Assembly: GCA_002295705.1 (NCBI GenBank)
Contig: DBHP01000009.1
Location: 15,231 to 21,831 of the forward strand
DNA: 6,601 bases
Source of the DNA: Candidatus Neomicrothrix sp. UBA825
GTDB lineage: Bacteria > Actinomycetota > Acidimicrobiia > Acidimicrobiales > UBA8592
Reading direction: 5' to 3'
Positions within the stretch are counted from its first letter, which is position 1. Each line of letters starts with the position of its first letter. Under the pieces are notes generated by a model. That model saw only the letters and a list, made by a program, of their open reading frames with translations, made no database searches and was not told the DNA's origin. Shown piece after piece: positions 1-6,076 of this stretch. A program made the position numbers and the translations under genes.

Positions 1-85
1 GTCGGAGTGGCGGAATTGGCAGACGCGCTAGCTTGAGGGGCTAGTGCCCGTTACGGGCGTGGGGGTTCAAGTCCCCCCTCCGACA
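1..85 (+). tRNA. tRNA-Leu, anticodon GAG
   Basis: Complete class II tRNA that reads the leucine codons CUC and CUU. The 7-bp acceptor stem pairs bases 1-7 (GTCGGAG) with 78-84 (CTCCGAC), and A85 is the discriminator. The anticodon stem pairs 28-32 with 40-44 around the loop TTGAGGG, placing GAG at 35-37. The long variable arm typical of Leu/Ser tRNAs is GCCCG/CGGGC (46-50 with 54-58) with a TTA loop. The T arm is 61-65 with 73-77 around TTCAAGT. CCA is not encoded (85-87 read ACG), so the end must be added by tRNA nucleotidyltransferase. The gene begins at the first base of the window, so its promoter is not visible. Confidence 0.97.
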
Positions 86-130
86 CGAAAGTTTTGAAAT
101 GTGAAATAAAACGTCTGGTTTGTTTCTGTT

Positions 131-136
131 TACAAT
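131..136 (+). promoter_or_regulatory. possible -10 box (TACAAT) upstream of the DUF2892 gene
   Basis: TACAAT matches the TATAAT consensus at five of six positions and lies 54 bases before the ATG at 190. No convincing -35 hexamer is seen at 16-18 bases upstream, so this is only a candidate. The rest of the 86-189 gap is AT-rich and shows no terminator for the tRNA transcript. Confidence 0.25.
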
Positions 137-178
137 TCCGTCTAGTTTTTCGTTCAAGGAAGTGATATTTCAGATTCT

Positions 179-184
179 GGAGGG
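179..184 (+). promoter_or_regulatory. Shine-Dalgarno GGAGGG for the DUF2892 gene
   Basis: GGAGGG ends five bases before the ATG at 190. This is near-ideal spacing and fixes the start of the small membrane protein, supporting it as a real translated gene despite its 72-residue length. Confidence 0.75.
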
Positions 185-189
185 ATTCT

Positions 190-408
190 ATGCAAAGGAA
201 AATTAGGGCGCACGATGGAATTGCGGGAGCCACATATATGTTGAGTGTGATTCTTGCCGCAGCAACTTCAATTCAATGGCTGTGGCTAGCGGGAATTGTA
301 GCGGGACTTCAGATGATTAGCCCAGTAACGAAATTTTGCCCAGTTTATTTTGTGCTTAACAAGATGATGCCTGAAACAGAGCCAATCCAAAACGGTCAAC
401 GTAACTAA
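190..408 (+). CDS. DUF2892-type small inner-membrane protein
   Basis: A 72-residue protein with two hydrophobic segments (about residues 11-27 and 29-45), followed by the motif T47-K-F-C50-P-V-Y and a short polar tail. A two-helix hairpin followed by T-x-F-C-P marks the DUF2892 / YgaP-like transmembrane domain. That domain occurs alone or fused to a rhodanese (sulfurtransferase) domain, and in the alone form its function is unknown. Here it stands alone and keeps the conserved cysteine (C50). A role in sulfur or persulfide handling is possible only by analogy with YgaP. The start is supported by GGAGGG five bases upstream. It lies 58 bases before fumC in the same direction, and whether the two are co-transcribed cannot be decided from the sequence. 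Confidence 0.8.
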   Translation: MQRKIRAHDGIAGATYMLSVILAAATSIQWLWLAGIVAGLQMISPVTKFCPVYFVLNKMMPETEPIQNGQRN

Positions 409-466
409 TCGCTTTGAAGCGCGCAGTAGTTGCATCCGCCTAAGCTCATCAGGCTAAAGTAGGAAA

Positions 467-1864
467 ATGGTTGGATACAGGATAGAAAAAGACACCTTAG
501 GCGAAATTGAAGTACCCAAAGATAAGTATTGGGGAGCTCAAACACAACGCAGCATACAGAATTTCGATATAGGCGGTCAGACAATGCCTGTAGCAATCAT
601 TGAGGCTTTTGCATTTCTAAAAAAAGCTTCCGCAATAGTCAACGCAAACTTGACTGATTTCTCCGAAGATAAGGCCAAGGCAATAAGTCAAGCCTGCGAC
701 GAAATCATAGCCGGAGACCTGCAAGATGAGTTCCCGCTTGTTGTTTGGCAAACCGGTTCAGGTACACAGAGCAACATGAATTTGAATGAAGTTATAGCAA
801 ATCGCGCAACTGAAATACTTGGCGCAGACTTTAGGGAAGAGAAACTGGTTAGTGCTAATGATGATGTTAATAAAAGCCAAAGTTCTAATGACACCTTCCC
901 GACCGCCATGCACATGGCAACTTACGAGACGATTGTTGGGAGAACACTCCCGAACATAAAGCAATTGCACGATACGCTCGCATCAAAATCAACGGAGTTT
1001 ATGTCTGTCACAAAAACTGGCCGCACACATTTAATGGACGCCACCCCGTTAACACTGGGTCAGGAGTTCAGCGGGTATGCAATGCAACTGCAGAGAGGAA
1101 TTGAAGCAGTCTCTGATAGTTTGCATCGAATCAGGGAATTAGCTCTTGGAGGAACTGCTGTTGGTACCGGATTAAATACTCCCAAAGGGTACGATGTCGC
1201 TGTTGCTGAAAAAATATCTGAACTCACAGGGCATCCATTTGTGAGCGCTGAAAATAAATTCGAGGCGCTAAGCGCCCATGATGCCATGGTTGAAATAAGT
1301 GGTAGTCTCAAACGCTTAGCAGTAAGTCTCATGCATATTGCAAATAATGTAAGACTTCTTGCAAGTGGTCCACGGTGCGGAATCGGGGAAATTACTCTCC
1401 CTGCAAATGAACCGGGTAGTTCGATTATGCCCGGTAAAGTCAATCCAACTCAATGCGAAGCATTAACAATGGTCTGCGCACAGGTAATCGGTAATGATGC
1501 TGCTGTAACTGTTTCGGGAACGCATGGGCAATTCCAATTAAATGTTTTTAAACCAGTAATGGCATACAACGTCCTGACCAGCGCTGATCTTCTCGCTGAC
1601 GCCTCAAAAAGCTTCAACGACAACTGTGCTGTAGGTATAGAGCCGAATATGGAGAGAATAGATGGCCTGCTTTCTCAAAGCCTAATGCTCGTGACGGCAC
1701 TCAATACACATATCGGTTATTATAAAGCAGCTGAGATAGCTCAAGAAGCACATAAAAATGGGACCACTCTCCGCGAAGAGACGCTTAGATTAAAGTACCT
1801 GACAGAAGAAGAATTCGATGAAATCGTACGGCCGGAAAAGATGGTCGGAGAAATAGAGGCATAA
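467..1864 (+). CDS. fumC: class II fumarate hydratase
   Basis: Cytosolic TCA-cycle enzyme that reversibly hydrates fumarate to L-malate; class II enzymes are iron-independent homotetramers. At 465 residues it is full length (E. coli FumC has 467), and the active-site positions fall on the same numbers as in E. coli: S98-G-T100-Q-S-N-M-N, S139-S-N141-D, T187-H188 in TGRTHLMDATPLTLGQE, and the mobile loop signature G317-S318-S-I-M-P-G-K324-V-N326 with E331. The GSSxMPxKxN signature is shared with the aspartase/argininosuccinase superfamily, but the TGRTHLxDATPLTLGQE stretch, the N-terminal YRIEKDTLGEIEVP and the overall match favour fumarase over aspartase. ATG 467 is the first possible start after an in-frame stop at 455-457. 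AGGA at 461-464 is unusually close to it, so initiation may be weak. The stop overlaps the next gene's ATG by one base. Confidence 0.97.
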   Translation: MVGYRIEKDTLGEIEVPKDKYWGAQTQRSIQNFDIGGQTMPVAIIEAFAFLKKASAIVNANLTDFSEDKAKAISQACDEIIAGDLQDEFPLVVWQTGSGTQSNMNLNEVIANRATEILGADFREEKLVSANDDVNKSQSSNDTFPTAMHMATYETIVGRTLPNIKQLHDTLASKSTEFMSVTKTGRTHLMDATPLTLGQEFSGYAMQLQRGIEAVSDSLHRIRELALGGTAVGTGLNTPKGYDVAVAEKISELTGHPFVSAENKFEALSAHDAMVEISGSLKRLAVSLMHIANNVRLLASGPRCGIGEITLPANEPGSSIMPGKVNPTQCEALTMVCAQVIGNDAAVTVSGTHGQFQLNVFKPVMAYNVLTSADLLADASKSFNDNCAVGIEPNMERIDGLLSQSLMLVTALNTHIGYYKAAEIAQEAHKNGTTLREETLRLKYLTEEEFDEIVRPEKMVGEIEA

Positions 1865-2220
1865 TGAGTAAAAAATCAATAACAGTAGGAATCGTTTTAA
1901 TCGTTTTAGGAGTGGTAGTAACTATCGTCTCAGACTCCGGTAGCGCTACGTCACTAATACCTGCCTTCATCGGTATTGTGTTTATAGGGCTAGGTTTTGG
2001 TGGAAACTTAAAGCCAGATCTCAGTCACCATTTCATGCATGGTGCAGCGGCCCTATCCTTAATTGCAATTTTAGGCAGCCTAGGTTCTTTAATTGGAAGA
2101 GGAAGCACCGGTTGGGCTTTATTCTCCCAACTAATGACAACAATAATCTGTCTCCTCTTTATGGTTACAGCAATACAATCTTTCAAAGCTGCCAGGATTG
2201 CAAGAGAAGAAAATCAATAA
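1864..2220 (+). CDS. conserved four-helix membrane protein, function unknown
   Basis: A 118-residue, strongly hydrophobic protein with four predicted transmembrane segments at about residues 5-23, 29-46, 60-79 and 84-107. It has a basic N-terminus (SKK) and a charged C-terminal tail (KAARIAREENQ), consistent with both ends in the cytoplasm. A short loop between helices 2 and 3 carries H55-H-F-M-H59 followed by AAA. I recall similar uncharacterised bacterial proteins with the pattern LIPAFxGxxxxxLG followed by H-x-M-H-A-A-A, but no function is established. Its ATG overlaps the fumC stop (TAATG), with GAGG four bases upstream inside fumC, so it is very likely translationally coupled to fumC. 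The histidine pair suggests possible metal or heme contact, which is speculative. Confidence 0.85.
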   Translation: MSKKSITVGIVLIVLGVVVTIVSDSGSATSLIPAFIGIVFIGLGFGGNLKPDLSHHFMHGAAALSLIAILGSLGSLIGRGSTGWALFSQLMTTIICLLFMVTAIQSFKAARIAREENQ

Positions 2221-2232
2221 GAAGCCGGAAAC

Positions 2233-2817
2233 ATGGGTGAAGAAATTCTCTGGCCTCCTCAAGAGGAATCCAATGAGTCCAAACTTGAGAGCAGCACTTC
2301 GGTAAAGCAGAAACTGCCGCAATTTGATCAGTCAGTGCCAATGGTAAGCCTTGCAGAAGCAGTCAATGAATCAAGTAAATCACGAGGAACTATTCGCAGG
2401 TGGATTGCTGAAGGAAAAATAGAAGGTGCAATAAAAACAGACTCGGGATGGCGAATTCCGATATCCTCACTTGTCACCTCCGGTGCATGGGACGGGCAAT
2501 CCAAACCCGAAGACGGGAGAAGCATTGAAGAAAAGACTGATAAAGTCTCAGAATTAGAAATTGAACTAGTGAGAGTTCGCCTAGAACTAAATTCTGAAAA
2601 GAAACTCCGAGAAGCTGCAGAGCGAAATGCGGACGATCTGCGTTTTGCAATGAGGATGCTTACTTCAGGAGAGAATTCCAGACCGCAACAAAGTCCCCAA
2701 AGTACAGCATTGCCTCAAAGCAAAACTACTAGCCCTAAGGCAGTTGAAAAATTTGACTTCTCGCCTGCGAGCATCCTTGACGCCGCTAACAAACTGAAGA
2801 AGCGACTCTTAGGTTAA
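2233..2817 (+). CDS. helix-turn-helix protein with coiled coil, putative DNA-binding
   Basis: A 194-residue soluble protein. Residues 37-84 resemble a MerR/excisionase-type helix-turn-helix: VSLAEAVNESSKSRGTIRRWIAEGKIEGA, then a wing-like turn with GWRIPISSL. This layout is typical of proteins that read DNA with a small winged HTH. A charged heptad-rich stretch follows at about 97-143 (probable coiled coil and dimerisation). Next come a Q/S/P-rich linker (about 144-172) and a short amphipathic C-terminal helix (FSPASILDAANKLKKRLL). No effector domain is visible. It starts 12 bases after the membrane protein, with only a weak GGAA upstream, so coupling is plausible. A later ATG at 2341 (M37) would keep just the HTH onward but has no better RBS. 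Its target and role are unknown. The stop interlocks with that of the convergent ABM gene. Confidence 0.78.
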   Translation: MGEEILWPPQEESNESKLESSTSVKQKLPQFDQSVPMVSLAEAVNESSKSRGTIRRWIAEGKIEGAIKTDSGWRIPISSLVTSGAWDGQSKPEDGRSIEEKTDKVSELEIELVRVRLELNSEKKLREAAERNADDLRFAMRMLTSGENSRPQQSPQSTALPQSKTTSPKAVEKFDFSPASILDAANKLKKRLLG

Positions 2818-3104
2818 TCCTCAGGATTTAGGTGCACAATTGAAGGCGGCCCAGCCATAAAAGGGCCAATAAGATCAAGCATTCCAGTTTCGACTCGCCA
2901 ATTCATATAAGCCTCTTGATCAGAACGCTCGGCCCACTTCTCCCAAAGAAACACTGTGTCGGGTGAATCAGAATTTGAATACGTCTCCACACTCAAGCAT
3001 CCGTTGAATGCTCTGGTGTCGCTCAGAGATGGAAGAAGAACTTCTAGAAACTCACTTCCTTTTCCATCTAAACATTTAAATTCAAGGTAAACGGTATGTG
3101 CCAT
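2814..3104 (-). CDS. putative quinol monooxygenase / ABM-domain protein
   Basis: A 96-residue, single-domain protein of the dimeric alpha-beta barrel (antibiotic biosynthesis monooxygenase, YgiN-like) type. Visible family marks are a short first strand (HTVYLEFKC), FLEVLLPSLSDTRAFNGC (T30-R31-A-F-N-G-C36), the strand VFLWEKW (51-57), and A65-Y-M-N-W-R70-x-E-T-G74 with a terminal G-P-P-S-I strand. Such proteins act as small cofactor-independent monooxygenases on quinols or aromatic substrates, or are heme/unknown binders; the substrate here cannot be assigned. The upstream SD is weak (an AGAAAGA-like purine run). It is transcribed leftward from the 3105-3229 intergenic region, divergent from the M20 hydrolase, and converges on the HTH gene with a 4-base overlap. 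Confidence 0.85.
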   Translation of the reverse strand: MAHTVYLEFKCLDGKGSEFLEVLLPSLSDTRAFNGCLSVETYSNSDSPDTVFLWEKWAERSDQEAYMNWRVETGMLDLIGPFMAGPPSIVHLNPED

Positions 3105-3140
3105 ATTGCATCTTTCTTTCGTAGATCTAACATCAGGTAA

Positions 3141-3170
3141 AATCTATTCCAATAATCTTTCAGAAATCAA
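3141..3170 (-). promoter_or_regulatory. candidate promoter for the ABM gene
   Basis: On the minus strand a -35-like TTGATT (3165-3170) is followed after 18 bases by a -10-like TAGATT (3141-3146), about 37 bases before the ATG at 3104. The fit to sigma-70 consensus is moderate (four of six at the -10 box). Confidence 0.3.
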
Positions 3171-3171
3171 A

Positions 3172-3177
3172 TAGAAT
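3172..3177 (+). promoter_or_regulatory. candidate -10 box for the M20 hydrolase gene
   Basis: TAGAAT matches TATAAT at five of six positions and would give a leader of roughly 45 bases before the ATG at 3230. No good -35 hexamer is seen at the expected distance, so the promoter would need an activator or a -10-only type. Confidence 0.3.
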
Positions 3178-3217
3178 TTTCGCAAGCATCTCAATTTCAA
3201 AGACTAAGATATATGAC

Positions 3218-3222
3218 AAAGG
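3218..3222 (+). promoter_or_regulatory. Shine-Dalgarno AAAGG for the M20 hydrolase
   Basis: AAAGG ends seven bases before the ATG at 3230. A second AAAGG (3225-3229) abuts the ATG and is too close to work, so the upstream copy is the likely ribosome site. Confidence 0.55.
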
Positions 3223-3229
3223 TTAAAGG

Positions 3230-4435
3230 ATGAGTAAGGAACTAACAGTACAAGAGCTCGAAGACGTCAAACAGGTTGTGTGTGATGAGGTAGACGCTAT
3301 CTCAGATATTCTTGTAGAGGCGTCACATGCGATCCACTCAAATCCCGAACTAAATTTTGAGGAATATTTCGCTCACGAAACTCTTACAGGAATTCTTGAT
3401 GACCAAGGGTTAAAACCTGAACGTGGCGCTTATGACTTAGAAACTGCATTTGAAGCTTCGGTAGGGGACGAAGGAGTTTGCGTCGCTGTGCTTTGCGAAT
3501 ATGATGCACTTCCTGAAATCGGTCATGCATGCGGACATAACATCATTGGAACTGCAGGTTTAGGGGCTGGTATCGCTGCATCAAAAGTTGCTCAAAAACT
3601 CGGCGGTAGCCTCCGAATACTCGGTACTCCAGCCGAAGAAGGCGGCGGCGGCAAAGTATTTATGGCTGAACGGGGAGCGTTTGACAATGTGGACGCAGCG
3701 ATGATGGTCCATCCTGCCTCGGCTGATCTAGTCAAGATGAATACAATTGCCATTCAGCGTCTGCACGTCGCTTATGAAGGTCTAGCCGCACATGCTGCAG
3801 CTGCTCCACACCGAGGCCAAAACGCTCTTGATGCTGCTGTTCTTGGCTATCAAAATATAGCTGCACTTCGACAGCACATAAGACCCGATGAGCGTATTCA
3901 TGGAATCTTCCTTGAATCTGGTAGTAAACCTAATATCGTCCCAGAGCACTCATCCATGGAATGGTACGTCCGCTCAAAGAATGCCAAGAGTTTGGAACCC
4001 TTAAAAGAACGCGTACTCAACTGCCTTGAGGCAGGTGCCATGGCCACCTCATGCACCATGTCGCATGATTGGATTGAACCTTACTATGCAGACATGATTG
4101 ATAATGAAACAATCTGTACTCTCTATTCAACCAACGCATCACGCCTAGGTCGTCTTTTAATAGAGCCTGATAATGAAAATAAAGTTGTTGGTAGCACAGA
4201 TATGGGAAATGTGAGCTACATCGTTCCATCAATACATCCGATGATCGAGGTAGCGCCACATGGAGTTCCTATTCACACGCCAGATTTTGCCAATTATGCT
4301 AGAAGTGAAGCCGGAGATAAGGCAGTCATTGATGGTGCAAAAATTATGGCAATGACAGTGGTTGACTTGTGGGGACAAAAGACAAATTTTGAGAAAGCGC
4401 ATCTAGAGTTCCAGCAAGCATTTCAAACAACTTAA
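3230..4435 (+). CDS. M20 family amidohydrolase (AbgB/PM20D2-like)
   Basis: A 401-residue cytosolic dinuclear-metal hydrolase of the M20 peptidase family. Putative metal ligands and catalytic residues are G98-H-A-C101-G-H103-N, the glutamates of T133-P-A-E136-E137-G, H161 in MMVHP, and H349 near the C-terminus in PIHTPDF. A Cys-type GHACGHN motif plus G321-S-T-D-M-G-N-V-S (321-329) points to the group with AbgB (p-aminobenzoyl-glutamate hydrolase subunit) and PM20D2 (dipeptidase-like). The dimerisation lid domain lies at about 178-290. There is no signal peptide. The likely reaction is hydrolysis of an amide bond in an N-acyl amino acid or dipeptide; the exact substrate is unknown. No AbgA partner or AbgT transporter is present, so a stand-alone PM20D2-like role is more likely than a true AbgAB complex. 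It is divergent from the ABM gene and 30 bases before the coiled-coil gene. Confidence 0.92.
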   Translation: MSKELTVQELEDVKQVVCDEVDAISDILVEASHAIHSNPELNFEEYFAHETLTGILDDQGLKPERGAYDLETAFEASVGDEGVCVAVLCEYDALPEIGHACGHNIIGTAGLGAGIAASKVAQKLGGSLRILGTPAEEGGGGKVFMAERGAFDNVDAAMMVHPASADLVKMNTIAIQRLHVAYEGLAAHAAAAPHRGQNALDAAVLGYQNIAALRQHIRPDERIHGIFLESGSKPNIVPEHSSMEWYVRSKNAKSLEPLKERVLNCLEAGAMATSCTMSHDWIEPYYADMIDNETICTLYSTNASRLGRLLIEPDNENKVVGSTDMGNVSYIVPSIHPMIEVAPHGVPIHTPDFANYARSEAGDKAVIDGAKIMAMTVVDLWGQKTNFEKAHLEFQQAFQTT

Positions 4436-4453
4436 ATAAATTAGATCTACTCT

Positions 4454-4460
4454 AAAGGGG
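4454..4460 (+). promoter_or_regulatory. Shine-Dalgarno AAAGGGG for the coiled-coil protein
   Basis: AAAGGGG ends five bases before the ATG at 4466, in the 30-base gap after the M20 gene. It supports that start and shows the gene is translated independently, even if it is transcribed from the M20 promoter. Confidence 0.65.
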
Positions 4461-4465
4461 TGTAA

Positions 4466-6055
4466 ATGGAACTTGTTTACAGGGTTCTATGGTCAGATAA
4501 GCAAGAGGGCCTGTTTCCATCTGTTGAACATACTTTTCAGGACTGGACTGGAGATGTTGCCCATGAAGTCATCTCAGTTTCAGATGAAGAATTCCAAATT
4601 AAAGAATTTCGAAGAAAGGCTCAAGGTGGGAACAGAACAACCTTAAGAGTGGTTTCCCAAAAGGGAGAGCAAATGATTTGGGTAGATGTGGAAAATGAAA
4701 ATCATAATGGTGATTTGAGCGAGTTAGAGCACCCAAGAGAATTGGTAACTTCGCTCATTAAGACTTCGGAGAATTCTGGAGGAAATCCAAAACGGGGAAA
4801 ATCTGAATTTCATATGTTGTTGCCTCGACCTACTGACACAAATATTTCACATTTCGTCAAGGAAATATTTAATTCTGAAAGGCCCATCTCTATTATTTGC
4901 ATTGCTCAAGACCCACTTCATGAAACGGGGAAAACTATTCAAATGGCAAGAGCTATAGCGGAAGGTTATGCAGGTGTATCCCAAGTTCTTTTCTTAGATC
5001 AGGGTGGTTTGGCAAGATTCCAAAATTTAGTTGGCTCTAACTATTCTCTAGAGCCAGGAGAATTACGGATCTTTCCTCCAGCAGATCCAGAATTCCGAAC
5101 TGTCCTAGCAGCTCCTTCGATCCCGGCAAGTGATATTCGCAAAGCCAAATATGAATTGGTCAACAGAAGAGTTTTAAGAACGATACAGCCTTATATGTTG
5201 GCTCAACCGCTTCCTGATCTTTGTGAAAATGCCCTGCGACTTCTGCGTGGATTTAATGATCCAACAGATAGGAAAAAACTGGAACGAAAAAATACTGACT
5301 TCGAGAATCTGCTAGCTGAAAATCAGAAACTACGTTATAACTTCCGGGACGTATCAGCTGACCTAGAGCACGCTATTGAGGAAATCGAAAACCTTCAGGA
5401 CCAACTAGCCAGGAAAGATATTCAACGGCGCGAAGCTGAAGAATGGTGGATTCAACGAGCAGATGCACTCGAAGCAAGCCAAGCAGAATCTGAAATGAAA
5501 CGTGTAGAAATGGAAAAGAGAGCTATCTCTTTCGCATTAAATGAATCTATACAAAAATTCCGTGATGAAGAGACAGAGTCAATAACGTCAGTGAGCGAAG
5601 CGCTAACTAAAGGAAAGCAACTACTTGACCATGTAGAAATTGCCGAGAGAGTCTCACTTCGGCTTGATGACTTGGACAATAACCAACGCGCTAAGACGTG
5701 GGGTAGAGATATTTGGAAGGCTTTTCTGGCGTTTGAAGCATACGCTCGATCTGGTTTCGCAGGAAACTTTTACCAATGGTGTTCAAGTGGAAATGACTTC
5801 TCGTGGTTTTCGCAAAGCACTGCAATTAAAGAATCAGATACCGTCCATAACGATGAGCGCTTATACGCGCAACGCGTGCTGCCGGTTACAGCCGATGTGG
5901 ACCCGAGGGGCAAAATCTTCATGGAATCTCATCTAAAGTTTCGAGGCTCGATGGCTCCTAGGCTCTATTTCTTTGATGACACCAAAGGAAAGACTCGGAA
6001 AGTGCATATTGGAGGAATTGACCCGCATAGTCGATGGGAAAATACGACCACTTAA
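4466..6055 (+). CDS. multidomain coiled-coil protein of unknown function
   Basis: A 529-residue soluble protein without signal peptide or membrane segment. Four regions can be seen. (1) Residues 1-100: a beta-rich domain opening V4-Y-R-V-L-W-S, with TTLRVV and QMIWVDVE strands. (2) Residues about 115-245: an alpha/beta region with ISIICIAQDP, ARAIAEGYAGVSQVLFLDQGG and a strand ending RIFPPADPEFR, then a basic helix. (3) Residues about 266-400: a long charged coiled coil. (4) Residues about 410-529: a C-terminal domain with W418-x-A-F and F423-E-A-Y-A, then RVLPV (470-474), D479-P-x-G-K, M486-E-S-H-L-K, and the end motif A497-P-R-L-Y-F-F-D-D. From memory, uncharacterised actinobacterial proteins share this overall plan, including a C-terminal PRxYFxDD followed by a G-x-I-x-x-H segment; no function is known to me. 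No catalytic motif, including a Walker A, is convincing. It follows the M20 gene by 30 bases and converges on the LppM-like gene. Confidence 0.85.
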   Translation: MELVYRVLWSDKQEGLFPSVEHTFQDWTGDVAHEVISVSDEEFQIKEFRRKAQGGNRTTLRVVSQKGEQMIWVDVENENHNGDLSELEHPRELVTSLIKTSENSGGNPKRGKSEFHMLLPRPTDTNISHFVKEIFNSERPISIICIAQDPLHETGKTIQMARAIAEGYAGVSQVLFLDQGGLARFQNLVGSNYSLEPGELRIFPPADPEFRTVLAAPSIPASDIRKAKYELVNRRVLRTIQPYMLAQPLPDLCENALRLLRGFNDPTDRKKLERKNTDFENLLAENQKLRYNFRDVSADLEHAIEEIENLQDQLARKDIQRREAEEWWIQRADALEASQAESEMKRVEMEKRAISFALNESIQKFRDEETESITSVSEALTKGKQLLDHVEIAERVSLRLDDLDNNQRAKTWGRDIWKAFLAFEAYARSGFAGNFYQWCSSGNDFSWFSQSTAIKESDTVHNDERLYAQRVLPVTADVDPRGKIFMESHLKFRGSMAPRLYFFDDTKGKTRKVHIGGIDPHSRWENTTT

Positions 6056-6076
6056 TCAAAATCGGATTCTGCACCC

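Larger units (their letters stand above)
3139..3180. repeat. imperfect inverted repeat in the divergent intergenic region
   Basis: The left arm at 3139-3148 (AAAATCTATT) and the right arm at 3170-3180 (AATAGAATTTT) are reverse complements apart from one extra base, separated by 21 bases. They sit centrally between the divergent ABM and M20 genes. Each arm contains a -10-like hexamer pointing outward (TAGATT on minus, TAGAAT on plus), so the symmetry may simply be two back-to-back promoters. AT-richness makes a chance match possible. Confidence 0.35.

Noticed and set aside
1..85. tRNA gene as an integration (att) site for a mobile element
   Set aside because: I see no second copy of the tRNA 3' end in the window and no integrase, excisionase pair or phage genes.
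51..233. Minus-strand ORF of 60 codons ending in GGLEPPRP
   Set aside because: Its N-terminal coding end lies over the DUF2892 start and its C-terminal end is the antisense of the tRNA; GGLEPPRP-like tails are a common artefact of reading tRNA T arms backward.
410..421. Small hairpin CGCT-TTGA-AGCG right after the DUF2892 stop
   Set aside because: The stem is only 4 bp and no T-tract follows, so it does not support a rho-independent terminator.
1060..1443. Minus-strand ORF of 127 codons
   Set aside because: It lies entirely inside fumC, whose frame carries all the family motifs; no RBS or recognisable protein pattern supports it.
4910..4940. Possible Walker A (HETGKT) in the coiled-coil protein
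   Set aside because: The GxxxxGK[ST] pattern fails because the position four residues before G155-K156 is proline (P150), and no Walker B is evident.
5640..5936. Plus-strand ORF of 98 codons overlapping the coiled-coil gene
   Set aside because: It is an out-of-frame shadow; the main frame has continuous conserved-looking motifs through the same bases, and there is no RBS.
6056..6076. Bidirectional terminator between the convergent coiled-coil and LppM-like genes
   Set aside because: The 21-base gap contains no inverted repeat or T-run on either strand.
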